From: Ashinkailepas kermadecensis
Lineage: Eukaryota; Arthropoda; Thecostraca; Neolepadidae
Reading direction: 5' to 3'
Assembly: GCA_034440615.1 (NCBI GenBank)
Contig: JAOTOM010005109.1
Location: 124,001-188,000, forward strand
Length of the DNA: 64,000 nt
The translations under genes and the position numbers were made by a program. The notes beneath the pieces were generated by a model. It made no database searches, was not told the origin of the DNA, and saw nothing but the letters and a program-made list of their open reading frames with translations. Positions 1 through 11,323 of the stretch are shown here, piece after piece (the stretch's first letter is position 1; the number at the start of each line of letters is the position of its first letter).

Positions 1-435
1 TACCAGAAATTGACATACGACCAAGACGTTACTTTTCACCTTCTTGCAGCATTTCTCTACATGAATATACGGCGAAATCGAATACAATATACAAACAACC
101 ACAGGTGTGCTTGTCGCTTTCGCAATGCCAATTGGCTTGATTTTTGTTCCTCTCGTGGGATAATTATTGAACTGGTGCATGTATCCGTTTGACTTGCCAT
201 CCATAAGGCTGTGTGGTGGACAACCGGATGATCTGGCACTCTGAAGCCTACATTTAGCCGATGAAGTCTGTTTTCAGCGGGAAGCTTTTGTACGACGTAA
301 TTTCAGTTGATTATAATATTGGGCATCTGAAGTAGAATAAAAACAAAGGTGAAATCGCTTCGTGGAGAAAGAAACACAAAATCGCTTTGTAGAAAAAAAA
401 GAAAAACAACCGTGTATGGTTCCGCTGCCTATGTG

Positions 436-436
<1 letters not shown>
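1..436. other. unassigned single-copy DNA
   Basis: I see no gene here. Short open frames on both strands lack recognisable domains. If the minus-strand SUEL-CUB-sushi gene continues past its sushi exon, this stretch would be intron or lie beyond the gene. Confidence 0.3.

Positions 437-494
<58 letters not shown>
437..494. repeat. (TA)n microsatellite
   Basis: Uninterrupted TA dinucleotide tract of about 58 bp. The Tyr-Ile reading frames across it are artefacts of the repeat. Confidence 0.97.
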
Positions 495-495
<1 letters not shown>

Positions 496-658
496 CATCG
501 TTCACACTGCTTAATATCCTACATAATTATCGTGCTACCTACGAAATGTACTTTCACTTATAGATACGAGTACAATACAAGCACACATTCAATGTGAAAA
601 ACAAACAACGTCATAAAAGCACAAAGCGCACTAAGCGTTTGGACGAGACCTGAAAACC

Positions 659-970
659 CATCACATAGTGTGAGGATACCCTGACAGTCACGTTGAGTGT
701 TTAGAGTGGGACGTCTTTCACGGATGAGGATGGCTTCCGTGATGCGTAGTCTCCTCTTGTCCCGTTTGTGTGCGATGATGTTAGTGTTTTGTTCCAGCTC
801 TTGTCTAGTGCTGTGTCGGTGATGTTTGTCCTGTGCATGCTGGTGTGGAGCGCCCGACTGTAGGTGACAAGTCAGTCGTCACGACAGTGATGTTGTGGTG
901 TGTCCAATATAGCTTACTGGGGGCATTTGAAGTTTGCAAGCTCCATCTGAACATTTATATTCATAAACTA
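659..970 (-). mobile_element. Penelope-like element 3' fragment, GIY-YIG remnant
   Basis: On the minus strand this stretch reads as the C-terminal endonuclease region of a Penelope-like retroelement. There is a Cys-containing YEYKC start, then a YIGHTT motif matching the YIG half of GIY-YIG, an RLTCHLQSGAPHQH stretch, and a C-terminal RLRITEAILIRERRPTLNTQ block. That order is characteristic of the nuclease tail of this class. Only one in-frame stop (TGA, about 30 codons in) breaks it, and the stop is consistent with CpG decay of CGA. The reverse transcriptase is absent, so the copy is 5'-truncated. A second copy lies in opposite orientation at 1680-2245. The family assignment rests on remembered motif order, not on an alignment. 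Confidence 0.7.
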
Positions 971-1194
971 CATTGGTTGATTTAATTTTTGGCTCCTTCA
1001 CCATGATATTTCTCATGAAAATATTGGCAGTTTTTCCTGCTCTTGTAGTAAATTATTAGTTGTACTTTGTTGCATGCCGTTGGTTTCATGTTAAATACGA
1101 TTTCCCAGAGTACCCTCTGATCTGTGCGGTATCAAGGGCTCATTTGGTTTTTGTAAAGTAATGTCAGTGTCTCGGGTGTGCCAGAGTTCCATTC

Positions 1195-1475
1195 TCGCGC
1201 CTCCGTCGCTACCATCGCCGTCGCTGCGGCTACTGCCGCCACAGCTGCCACCGAGCTCCCTATCACTGTCTTCACGGACACTGACCGATATTGCCATCAC
1301 CAACGCTAACGCCACCACCGCTACTGTTACCGACGTTACCACTACTGACGCTACCGCCATCAACGTTGGCGCTACCGCCACCGTCACCGACGCTGCCACC
1401 GTCGTTGCCGTCAACGTTGCCGCCACCGACGCTTCCACCGTCTCTGCTGCTGCTATTGTCATAGCCACTGACTGG
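1195..1475. repeat. imperfect GCC/ACC trinucleotide-like tract
   Basis: Degenerate triplet-rich sequence (gccacc, gacgct, accgtc and variants) between the two Penelope-like copies. It is open in several frames on both strands and gives Thr/Ala/Val-rich or Gly/Asp/Asn-rich peptides. I treat it as low-complexity DNA, not a gene. Confidence 0.6.
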
Positions 1476-1679
1476 AACGTTATCTTTTCGATTGTTGTTA
1501 CCATGATTAGTGCGGTGGTGTATGTAGCGGTCCATAACCGTTCTCATCTCTTGGTGGATATCTTTGCTAGTTATTGTTAGTTATTGTTATTGTTGTAGTA
1601 GTTATTGTTGGCCAGCATTTGTTTGATGTAACTCAGCTCTTACATCCAACTCCATACTAAGGAATGGGAGTTTAATGAA

Positions 1680-2245
1680 GCTTGTATTATGCATATAAAT
1701 GCTCAGATGAAGCTTGCAAAGTTCAAATTCCGCCAGTCAGCAACATTAGACAGACCACAACATCAGTGTCACGCCGCCTGACTTGTGAGGCGTCGTCCCG
1801 TACGTGTGCGCCTGCAGTCGGCCGCTCCACACCAGCACGCACAGGACAAACACCACCGACACAGCACCAGACAAGAGCTGGCACAAAACACTAACATCAC
1901 TGTCGTGACGACTGACTTGTCACCTGCAGTCGGGCGCTCCACACCAGCACGCACAGGACAAACACCACCGACACAGCACCAGACAAGAGCTGGCACAAAA
2001 CACTAACATCACTGTCGTGACGACTGACTTGTCACCTGCAGTCGGGCGCTCCACACCAGCATTCACAGGACAAACACCACCGACACAGCACCAGACAAGA
2101 GCTGGCACAAAACACTAACATCATCGCACACATACGGGACAAGAGGAGACTACGCATCACGGAAGCCATCCTCATCCGCGAACGACTCCCCACTCAAAAC
2201 ACCCAACGTGACTGTCAGGGTATCCTCACACTATGTGATGGGGAG
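1680..2245 (+). mobile_element. Penelope-like element 3' fragment with 112-bp triplication
   Basis: Plus-strand relative of the copy at 659-970, in inverted orientation. It starts with YAYKCSDEACK, continues through the HLQSGAPHQH block and ends in RDKRRLRITEAILIRERLP then LNTQ-like sequence. The central part is present three times: the string cctgcagtcgg recurs at 1811, 1923 and 2035, a period of 112 bp. Because 112 is not a multiple of three, the expansion shifts the frame, so the copy cannot encode an intact nuclease. The last copy continues into the C-terminal block at about 2110-2240, and the 31-bp minisatellite follows immediately. Confidence 0.7.
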
Positions 2246-3428
2246 AGGCTTACTGACCTGCACACCGACGAAGGAGCGATCTACTGACCTGCACACAGGC
2301 GAGGGAGAGGTCTACTGACCGATACACTGGCGAGGGAGAGGCCTACTGACCTATATACTGGTGAGGGAGAGGTCTACTGACCTGCACACAGGCGAGGGAG
2401 AGGTCTACTGACCGCTACACTGGCGAGGGAGAGGCCTACTGACCTATATACTGGTGAGGGAGAGGTCTTCTGACCTGCACACCGGCGAAGGAGCGGTCTA
2501 CCGACCCATACACCGGTGAGGGAGAGGCCTACTGACCTGCACACCGGCGAAGGAGCGGTCTACTGACCTATATACTGGTGAGGGAGAGGCCTATTGACCT
2601 GCACACCGGCGAAGGAGCGGTCTACTGATCTATATACTGGTGAGGGAGAGGCCTACTGACCTGCATACCGGCGAAGGAGCGGTCTACTGACCTATACACT
2701 GGTGAGGGAGAGGCCTACTGACCTGCATACCGGTGAAGGAGCGGTCTACTGACCCATACACCGGTGAGGGACAGGCCTACTGACCTATACATTGGTGAGG
2801 GAGAGGCCTACTGACCTGCACACCGGCGAAGGAGCGGTCTACTGACCTATACTCTGGAGAGGGAGAGGTCTACTGACCCATACACTGGTGAGGGAGGGGC
2901 CTACTGACCTATACACTGGTGAGGGAGGGGCCTATTGACATGTACACCGGCGAAGAAGCGGTCTACTGACCTATACACTGGCGAGGGAGAGATCTACTGA
3001 CCTATACGCCGGTGAGGGGAGGTCTACTGGCTTGCACACCGGCGAAGGAGCTGTCTACAGACTTATACACTGGTGAGGGAGAGGTCTACTGACCTGCACA
3101 CCGGCGAAGGAGCGGTCTACTGACCTATACACTGGTGAGGGAGAGGTCTACTGACCTATACACTTGTGAGGGAGAAGCCTACTGACCTGTACACCGGCGA
3201 AGGAGTGGTCTACTGACCTATACACTGGCGAGGGAGAGGTCTACTGACCTATACACTGGCGAGGGAGAGGTCTACTGACCTATACACTGGTGAGGGCGAG
3301 ACCTACTGACCTGCACACCGGCGAAGGAGTGGTCTACTGACCTATACACTGGCGAGAGAGAGAGAGGCCTACTGACCTAAACACTGGCGAGGGAATGGTC
3401 TACTGACCTATACACTGGCGAGGGAGGG
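2241..3428. repeat. 31-bp minisatellite derived from an exon-donor junction
   Basis: About 38 tandem copies of a 31-bp unit, in two alternating types (one with tatacactggtgag, one with gcacaccggcgaag), each containing ctactgacct. On the minus strand each unit reads CGCCAGTGTATAG or CGCCGGTGTGCAG followed by GTCAGTAG. That is the last bases of the sushi exon plus its splice donor. The rightmost unit runs into the exon at 3408-3420. Confidence 0.95.
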
Positions 3429-3581
3429 AGTCGCTCCAGCCGCGGCCATCCACGCACCGCAGCAGCCGGTCCTTCTTCAGTGTGTCGGCGAACACGAAGT
3501 TGACGCAGCATGAGAAGTGGGCGTGGGTAGCGTTCCGGTACACGCGGTAGCCGTCTCGCGGTACCAACGGCGAGGGACAGC
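3408..3581 (-). CDS. sushi/CCP domain exon of SUEL-CUB-sushi gene
   Basis: A 174-nt exon encoding one sushi (complement control protein) module of an extracellular protein. Visible features are the first Cys in GCPSPLVPRDGY, an F-S-C second Cys after the variable loop, LLRCVDGRGW with the third Cys and the conserved Trp, and the fourth Cys in LPRQC. This is the C-x-C-x-C-W-x-P-x-C pattern of the family, with an extra Cys after the second. The acceptor reads GCGGTAG then GCTGTCCC. The donor reads TATAG then GTCAGTAG. Both boundaries are phase 1 and fit the donor phase of the CUB exon at 9539. Sushi modules mediate protein-protein contacts outside the cell. The donor sequence is amplified into the 31-bp array immediately downstream. 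Frame and splice sites are seen directly; the domain call is by pattern. Confidence 0.82.
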
Positions 3582-3734
3582 CTACCGCTGTTGATGTCAC
3601 ATCAGGTCATGTTAGGGCACGGAGTAGGTGGACAGGAACAGCCCGCTGCTGTAGAGGTCACACGAGGTCAGGAGTTCTTCATTAGTGGGAGTCCTCTAGG
3701 TAGGTTGAATCTGGTATGTTGAACTTGACTGATC

Positions 3735-3860
3735 AAAGGAATGTGTGTGTATATGCACATGTGTACATGGGTGTGTCTATGTGCATGTATATGTGTGCAC
3801 ATGTATGTGTGTACATACGTATGTATGCATATGTAAATATGGACATGTGTATGTATGTAC
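3735..3860. repeat. degenerate TG/TATG microsatellite
   Basis: Imperfect (TGTA)n and (TG)n sequence leading into the long (TA)n. It forms the left flank of the transposon insertion, and a similar tatgtatgtgcatgg tract lies just right of the element. Confidence 0.85.
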
Positions 3861-4006
<146 letters not shown>

Positions 4007-4047
4007 GTGTGTATGTGTGTGTGCAAGTATGCATTGACATGCGTGTA

Positions 4048-4665
4048 CACTAGGGTGACCTTTTTTAAGACTTTTTCTAAATGTTTTGCTAACTCCCCCT
4101 ATTCTGATACAGTTTTTGATGCTGATTCCGAATATCAACTCATTTTCGACTTTTTCGATTTTATTTGCCCGCACGGATCGATTGAAGTTTTTAGAATTCT
4201 GGATTTTTTACATATTTTGAGCTGTGGGTTCAAATTATATCAAAACATAGCTTAAACTAGTGATTTTTATTAAAGCTTGGACAATGGAGATTCAGTTCAC
4301 AGCAAGTTCAGTGCACTTCCATAATCCATTGATACAGAAAATTAACTTCCAAATAAAGCGTTTGCATAGTTGAGGTTTTCTTCATAGATGGCGTTAGTGT
4401 CAGACGTCTCGCTCCACACTTTGCATTGGGCGATATTGTGGCGACCATATAATATTGACGACTATAATAATTATTGGATGGCAACCTAGATACGCTCACA
4501 ATACCTTTCAAGGATATGAGTGCGAACTGGTGGCCGTCAGTGTCGAAGTGTAAACATTTGAATCGCAAATTTGCAGATATTAGCAGAATACACGGTGAGC
4601 TTTCATCTTCTAAATATTTTGCGCAGCGAGGTATGCTTAGAATCTAATGCATTCTAAGCATTAAT
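4048..4665 (+). repeat. left terminal inverted repeat of the transposon
   Basis: Its reverse complement matches 6785-7783 with moderate divergence (an estimated 15% or so by eye, not computed). The inner edge fades around 4625-4665, where a small hairpin occurs. Confidence 0.85.
4633..4660. repeat. hairpin at inner edge of left TIR
   Basis: tgcttagaat and attctaagca form a 10-bp inverted repeat around a 7-nt spacer. The right arm has only a decayed counterpart. Confidence 0.7.
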
Positions 4666-4707
4666 ATCGATAAAGTATTGGTGGAGCCTACAAGCCAAAA
4701 AAAATAT

Positions 4708-4744
4708 ACGTCGTCGGCATGTTCACTGAACATGTCGACGACGT
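4708..4744. repeat. 18-bp near-perfect palindrome
   Basis: acgtcgtcggcatgttca (4708-4725) pairs with tgaacatgtcgacgacgt (4727-4744) with one mismatch and a one-base centre, giving a strong cruciform-type hairpin inside the transposon. Poly-A at 4697-4704 and poly-T at 4756-4762 flank it symmetrically. It could be a binding site for the element's own protein, but that is inference. Confidence 0.8.
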
Positions 4745-4914
4745 AGGCACCTACATTTTTTTAGGAGCAAATAGGGTCAAATCTGCAGTCTATACGTGAC
4801 GTTGATCGAGCGACGTCGCTGAAATGGAGAAACATGTCAACACAGTCAATGTCGCAGTCAGTCGCATGCGCTCCCCGGGTCGAAACCCGCTCAACAGACG
4901 AGCAGTCTCAGTAG

Positions 4915-5493
4915 CGACAACATGATGATATACCCGAAGAATCTGCCGATGAATCAGATGAGTGTGCCATGTCTTATTGGCACTTACCTGAGAGAAGCAA
5001 ACCACTAAATCTGACTGACGTTGCGGAGACACTGGACGCTACCGATACCGGTGCAAGTAAGGCGTCTATAATATTTGCATCGTTTCTGTCGCTTTGGGAA
5101 AGAAGTGTGAGTGTAATCACGAAATCGAAGGTGCGAAAATCTATTGATGTGAGTATAAAGTGTAGAATAGAAGTATATGATATGGCGAAGGACTGTACTG
5201 CTGCATTTTATGATGGCCGTGACGACCAGACGGGAGGGGAGGGCATTGTCAAATCGGGTCGTTTGTCGTATGAAAAGATGAGTGTACACCATGTCTCTGT
5301 AAATATGCATCCCGGGGATGTCCATGTAGTTCATTTCGTGTGCGACGAAAAGCACACCGGGCACAGTGTCGCGCAAAAGCTCAAAGATTTTCTGCATGAT
5401 CGTATGGCAGGTGCGCCAAACATTGCCTTCATTAGTGGCGATGGAACCAACCAAGGTTGTTTGATGGAAGGGGTGATGGATGGCACATTTTGA
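4915..5493 (+). pseudogene. transposon protein, N-terminal fragment
   Basis: The frame opens after an in-frame TAG at 4912 and runs to a stop at 5491; the first Met is at 4969. An acidic stretch (PEESADESDE) leads into NLTDVAETLDATDTGASKA, then a helical region. Near the end are HVVHFVCDEKHTGHSV and NIAFISGDGTNQG. This order resembles the middle of a multi-copy invertebrate protein family that I remember by its NVAxTLDRTxxSDRxA, FDTTxSNTG and CHTQAVERxVKLVTEAS blocks. I infer it is the element's transposase-like protein, but I cannot name the superfamily or its catalytic residues. The frame ends where the sequence turns into homopolymer-rich text at 5521, so the truncation may be partly an assembly problem. 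Confidence 0.5.
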
Positions 5494-5520
5494 ACAACTG
5501 ATGGGGCGACCTGTGGGTCG

Positions 5521-5655
5521 AATTCTTTTCTTGGGCCCCCAGGGGGAAATCCCCCAAAGAACTTTTTTTGGGAGCGGGGAAAAAAAAAAAAAGGGCCCAC
5601 AACCTCCCCGGGCCCTTTAAAAAAAAAATTTGAGGGGGAAAAAAAAAAAATTCTT
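5521..5655. other. homopolymer-rich, probably unreliable sequence
   Basis: Runs of 5 to 14 identical bases follow each other (gggcccccaggggg, cccccaaag, long A runs, aaaagggccc). This does not resemble the surrounding element and looks like a poor consensus or gap fill. It falls exactly where the transposon protein frame breaks. Confidence 0.55.
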
Positions 5656-6248
5656 ACTTTGCTACAATAACGTTTGATGATTCTCCAGAGTTGCTATCAC
5701 GTGGGGGCAGGGACTGAGGTGCTGTACAATGTGCTAAGTCCTCGACCAATGGTACCACTGATGGGATGCGATATCGTGTGATGGGGGATGTGGCCCAAAT
5801 CCGTATTCTAGGTTATTATTTCTCCGTATCTGAGCCATCTGTTCCACTATGCAGGCTAGTTAAATATGTTGTGTGTGTGTGCATGTGCCAACTGTGATGA
5901 CAATACAAGAGAAGTAAAATGTGGTGCATGGGCCCGGCCGGCCACCTGTGCGAGCAGATGAGACGACAGAAAGAGCACTTCCACGGTATAGAGATGGAAA
6001 CCATTGCAAAGACCACGACGAGAAACATGCATATGGCACACCCCGAAATCGTTACGCTGGCCATACTGGGTGACAATGACCAAGCGATCAGGATGGAGAC
6101 TGTCAGCATGATCAAAACCGTGCGCCAAAAGCATAACCTTTTCACGGAACGGGGCACAATTCGGCCATTCAAATTATCTTCGGCCATTATAATCTCCGCT
6201 CGTAAACTGGTGTGCTGAGTCATACACGGAATTGGCTGACGTTCATCA

Positions 6249-6575
6249 GTGTGTGACAGACGGGGAAATATAGAACAGCCTTTAACACGAAACATGTATG
6301 AGGAAAACATACTAAAGTTCATCGAAGAACCACTTCAGACAGGAGTTCATTGTCACTCGCAGTCAACTGAGAGGTCGGCAAAACTGACAACTGAAACGTC
6401 GGCAGTGGTAGTCGGTGCCGAAAGACAGGACGCAAATGCCCTAAACAAAATTAAATTTCAAAAAATGCACCCAGGTCAGGCAACGAAGAAAGTGCACAAT
6501 GCCTCTGGCGCACATGATCATCGTGGCAGTGTGGCGTCCGCTACAAACCGTAATGTGTGTACAATGAAAGCATGA
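6249..6575 (+). pseudogene. transposon protein, C-terminal fragment
   Basis: This open frame contains EEPLQTGVHCHSQSTERSAK, then LTTETSAVVVGAERQDANAL and a basic tail. It matches the order of a family C-terminus I know as CHTQxxERxVKLxTEASxxVxGxxxRDGxI, so it is most likely the end of the protein whose start lies at 4915-5493. The region between (5656-6248) has open stretches, including 5919-6218, but no frame joining the two parts, so the gene is broken. The stop falls about 200 bp before the right inverted repeat. Function is inferred only from position inside the inverted repeats. Confidence 0.5.
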
Positions 6576-6784
6576 CATATCTAAATACAAATGTAATGTA
6601 ATACGTCTGTTATGGATGAAGTGCCTCTGATGGGTTCGTCTATCAGAATCTGACGGAGGCCGCTTCCAAGTTGATTACATATGCTTATAACCAGCAACGT
6701 AAGGTTAACGCTTTATTTGGGCATGACAGGAGGAAAATGATTGCAGCGGTGGCTTGTGGGCTCCATCAGCACTTCATCGATCCT

Positions 6785-7783
<999 letters not shown>

Positions 7784-7785
7784 TA

Positions 7786-9206
7786 CACATACCGGTGTAT
7801 GTATGTGCATGGATCCATCTTCTCCCCTTCCCCCTAATAACACATTTCACCATGTGGCCCCGGGAGTTCCTTGGTGTAACTAATTTGCTACCTAGCTGGG
7901 TGCTCCTGGTGCTACTTCTGTCATACCTGGTGGTGGCCTATCTGGAGAAAGAAAATCGGCTAAACAGTATAAAATTATTTGTACTGAACAAGAGGTTCGG
8001 CGAATGATGACGTATGCGTGGGTATCCTGAGGCCTTTCTAAGCTAACTGTCCTGACTTTTGAATGACCATAGGAATAGGATAGGACAGTGGCCATCAATC
8101 CAGCATGTAATAGTGCGTGCATTGAAATAGGATAGATTGCTACATGCGAGACAGGGGTGGACATTATGGGGGAAAAGATAACCTTGATCTGTGTCCTCAT
8201 CGCGCTAATGCTGGACCTAACTCACCACCTACCCTGTTCGAACAACTTCGTGTCGTTCACTCGCTCAATGGTCGAATTCTTCAACCTGGCCGTCAATGTG
8301 CCACTTCCACAGCGCGCGTCAATAATACACATACCAGCATCAGGTGCCATTGAGGGCGCTGGGCGAGCGACAGCAAGAGGCATGTTGTGGGACAGACACA
8401 GCGTTGGGAACCATGTTACAGCAAGTAACTCGTGGACCGACCGCATCTGGCAGCCCGTGAAGTCCGACAGCATCTGGCAGCCCGTCAAGACGTGTATCTC
8501 ATTGCGTACGGTTTTCGCGGAAACGTAGTAAGTTCACAACGTAGCCAAACCCATTTTGACAATTCGGCACAGTGCATTCAACTTTGAGATGCATACTTTA
8601 CATCGGACGAGGAAGCGTCTCATCGACCAGCGCACATGAGCATTTAAGGAAAAATCGACTTAGTCAATGTTCTCTGCCATTTTGTCCAAATCGAGCTCAT
8701 CTGCCAAATGTGGTGTCCGTACAGGAAACGTCATGCACCATGTGGAAATGGCGAATTGTGGCACGTGACACGATGTGTCGCGACCCTTTCATCGCACAGC
8801 CCCGCCCCGCTCAGTTTACGCTCCGTTAAACCGCTTAGTATGACACCCCCTGCGAACCGACACCCGCAACGCACTCGCCTGGCCTCGGGGGCGCGGATCA
8901 CGTGGCATGACAACATAACTACGTGCCCGGCGGCTGGCTGACTGATATTTAGCGGTGTCGGCTGGACCTGCACCGCCGAAGTTCCGCCGTGAAACATTTC
9001 CCTTGCACAAAGGATGATTAAGAAGAAGAAACATTTCGAAGAAAATATGGCGGGGAAAATTGCCAAAACTACATCGGAAGACCAGACCTCGTTCTGAATG
9101 AAAAAGTAGGCACGTTAGGACAGCAATAAACCAGTTATTAACGATTCAAAGGCGTTTCAATAGGAACCCAGTCGGACCGGGTCACTCAGAGGACTTTTTT
9201 TGTGGC

Positions 9207-9208
<2 letters not shown>
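7786..9208. other. intronic or intergenic DNA, no supported gene
   Basis: The best small frame starts at 7852 on the plus strand in a reasonable initiation context (caccatgtgg). It encodes about 51 residues with one hydrophobic segment (LPSWVLLVLLLSYLVVAYL), but I recognise no family and see no continuation. The other frames show no domains. The stretch lies in the CUB-sushi intron of the minus-strand gene. Confidence 0.3.

Positions 9209-9286
<78 letters not shown>
9209..9286. repeat. (TA)n microsatellite
   Basis: Perfect AT dinucleotide tract of about 78 bp in the intron downstream (minus strand) of the second CUB exon. Confidence 0.97.
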
Positions 9287-9291
<5 letters not shown>

Positions 9292-9538
9292 AGGAAGCAG
9301 ACTAGCTAGGGCTACATCCTTACTCGTCATAACCTACTTGAAAGCCATCAGTTTTCTTCCTGCTACTGTTCATTGCAAACTTTGAACATATTCGGCCACG
9401 CCCAGTGAGCAAAATGCGCTTCACTTGATACATTAGCGACGTCCACTCACAAACAGATTCACACCGAGACAGTGGTGCATTTAGCAGCGGTGCTGGCAGT
9501 GAGTGCCACTCGGGCGGCGCTCGTGCGCCACTGCTCAC

Positions 9539-9730
9539 CAGTATAATGGACCAGAGTGCCACGGTGGGGGTACAGCGGCTGACCCTCGGCCCACAGCGTG
9601 ACGGTGACCTCGGCACCGCGTGACGTCACCACCAGCGGGTCATCCAGTTCGCCGCAGTCGAGCGACAGCACGCGTCGGCCCTCGCTCACGCGCAGGAAGT
9701 CGGTGCAGGTGTCGCCGCCCTGGCGGACGT
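9539..9730 (-). CDS. CUB domain exon, C-terminal half
   Basis: A 192-nt exon. The acceptor reads GGTTTGTCAG then ACGTCC. The donor reads TATACTG then GTGAGC. It enters and leaves in phase 1. It supplies the second half of a CUB module: third Cys in DTCTDFLRV, fourth Cys in LDCGELDD, then the terminal beta strands ([18 protein letters not shown], ending LVHYTG). The C-x-D pattern before FLRV is typical of CUB domains. It joins the exon at 11324-11491 in frame, restoring an Asp codon across the junction, and the sushi exon at 3408-3581 follows. CUB modules bind proteins or carbohydrates in the extracellular space. A (TA)n tract lies only about 48 bp upstream of the acceptor. Confidence 0.85.
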
Positions 9731-9775
9731 CTGACAAACCAAGCACAGTGTGGGGAAAATCGAATGACAGACGAA

Positions 9776-9777
<2 letters not shown>

Positions 9778-9855
<78 letters not shown>

Positions 9856-9871
9856 ATATATATATATATAT
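9778..9871. repeat. (TA)n microsatellite next to a splice acceptor
   Basis: TA dinucleotide tract, interrupted once by tatc, ending about 48 bp from the acceptor of the second CUB exon. It occupies the region where a branch point or polypyrimidine tract would lie. Confidence 0.97.
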
Positions 9872-11238
9872 TCCTGTATGACAGGATACGACGATAAATG
9901 CATGGAAGGACAGTGAACATAACTGGAATGACCATTGATAAAGTCTATCTTGAAAGAAAACCGAGCTTGACATATTCTGACCTCATCAGCTGAATAATGA
10001 AACAAGTTCAATTTTGTCGCAATGAAGTCATAGCATATCAAGTCTCCATAAAAACGATGTAAAATGGTGCCATAAAATCAAAGTGTAAAAATTTAATATC
10101 AGGTACAGGCGCCAATCTGGGTTAAACATGTAAGGGAAGACACTATAAGCCTGGACAAAAAAAGTACTCAGCACTCCAACCAATACAGCGTCCTAAATTT
10201 CAAAGAAACTATCCACCAACATCCAAAACACCTACCAATACCTATCTAGCCCTATTCACTCCATCTCGCGTAACACATGCGTGGATCGAGTGCCCCATAA
10301 ATAATTTTCAACTCCATCCATGCCAGGCCTGAAAGGGCCTGCACAGTCTATACCTACTAGCATACATCTCACCCCATCCACCACTAATTGAAGCTCTTGA
10401 AAACTAGACAAAAAGATACTCAACATACCAACCAATACCGCATCTTAGTATCAAAGAAACCATCCACGAGTCACAAGTCATGGCTACGAGGCCTTCATAA
10501 AGGTAGCCGTACGGCTCTATATCTACCATTTTACAGCTCTATGTCTACCATTTCATGCTTACATATCGGTCATTTTATAACTCTGTATCTGTCATGTGAA
10601 GTCTCTATATGGGGAATTCCATGTCTCCATGCCAGAGACTTATGAATCCACACAGCCGGAAAATGACCGATCTGGTAATAGTGGTGCCGGCATGAGTTTG
10701 ACTCCGGCAGCCGGACCCTACGTAGCTCAGATCACCGGGGGGATGGTTATTGGCACCTCGAGTGTTCACGTGCCGACGTTCGCACAGCGCCAAACGCATG
10801 TCAAATGCTCAGGTTGTCACTTCAACGTCTGATAACTCATAATTCGAACACATCAACATCAACATCATGACATACAATCCTGATGTTTACAATTCGAACA
10901 CATCAACATCAACATCATGACATACAATTCTGATGTTGACAATCGGCAAGCACACATGCCGGATGTTTCGAGAGGGTGGAGAGTGATTTTTAGAGGCATG
11001 CCGAACCATAAAGGTCATGCTTCGAGACCAACGAGCGACCTTTAATGAGACTGACGTCACGGCAGTTAACGTTTGTCTGCCACAGGCTGCCATTGCAATT
11101 GGACCACACTTAACACAACGTAAGCGGACAGTGTGGAATAAGCCACGTCCGCGACGAATGGGCCAATGGCAGCAGCTGTTATTGAACAACACCGATGACG
11201 TTCAGATGTCGTTGATCTACCACTGCTCTGACGCTGAC
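9872..11238. other. intron between CUB exons; weak duplications only
   Basis: A diverged direct duplication is visible: caccaatacagcg-like sequence at about 10145-10225 and again at about 10395-10470, both with tcaaagaaac and atccac. A 50-bp unit beginning aattcgaacacatcaacatc is present twice (10841-10940). I see no coding signal. Confidence 0.5.
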
Positions 11239-11239
11239 T

Positions 11240-11307
11240 CGACGCCAACTGACGCGGCTGTGACGAGGTGACACGACGCCAACTGACGCGGCTGTGACGA
11301 GGTGAGG
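11240..11307. repeat. 34-bp tandem duplication beside the CUB donor
   Basis: cgacgccaactgacgcggct recurs at 11240 and 11274, a period of 34 bp. The block ends less than 20 bp from the donor of the first CUB exon and resembles a nascent minisatellite. Confidence 0.85.
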
Positions 11308-11323
11308 TGCGGGCAGTACATAC

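Noticed and set aside
7852..8007. First exon of a membrane enzyme such as a cytochrome P450
   Set aside because: There is one hydrophobic helix but no proline-rich hinge or continuing exon, so nothing supports a family.
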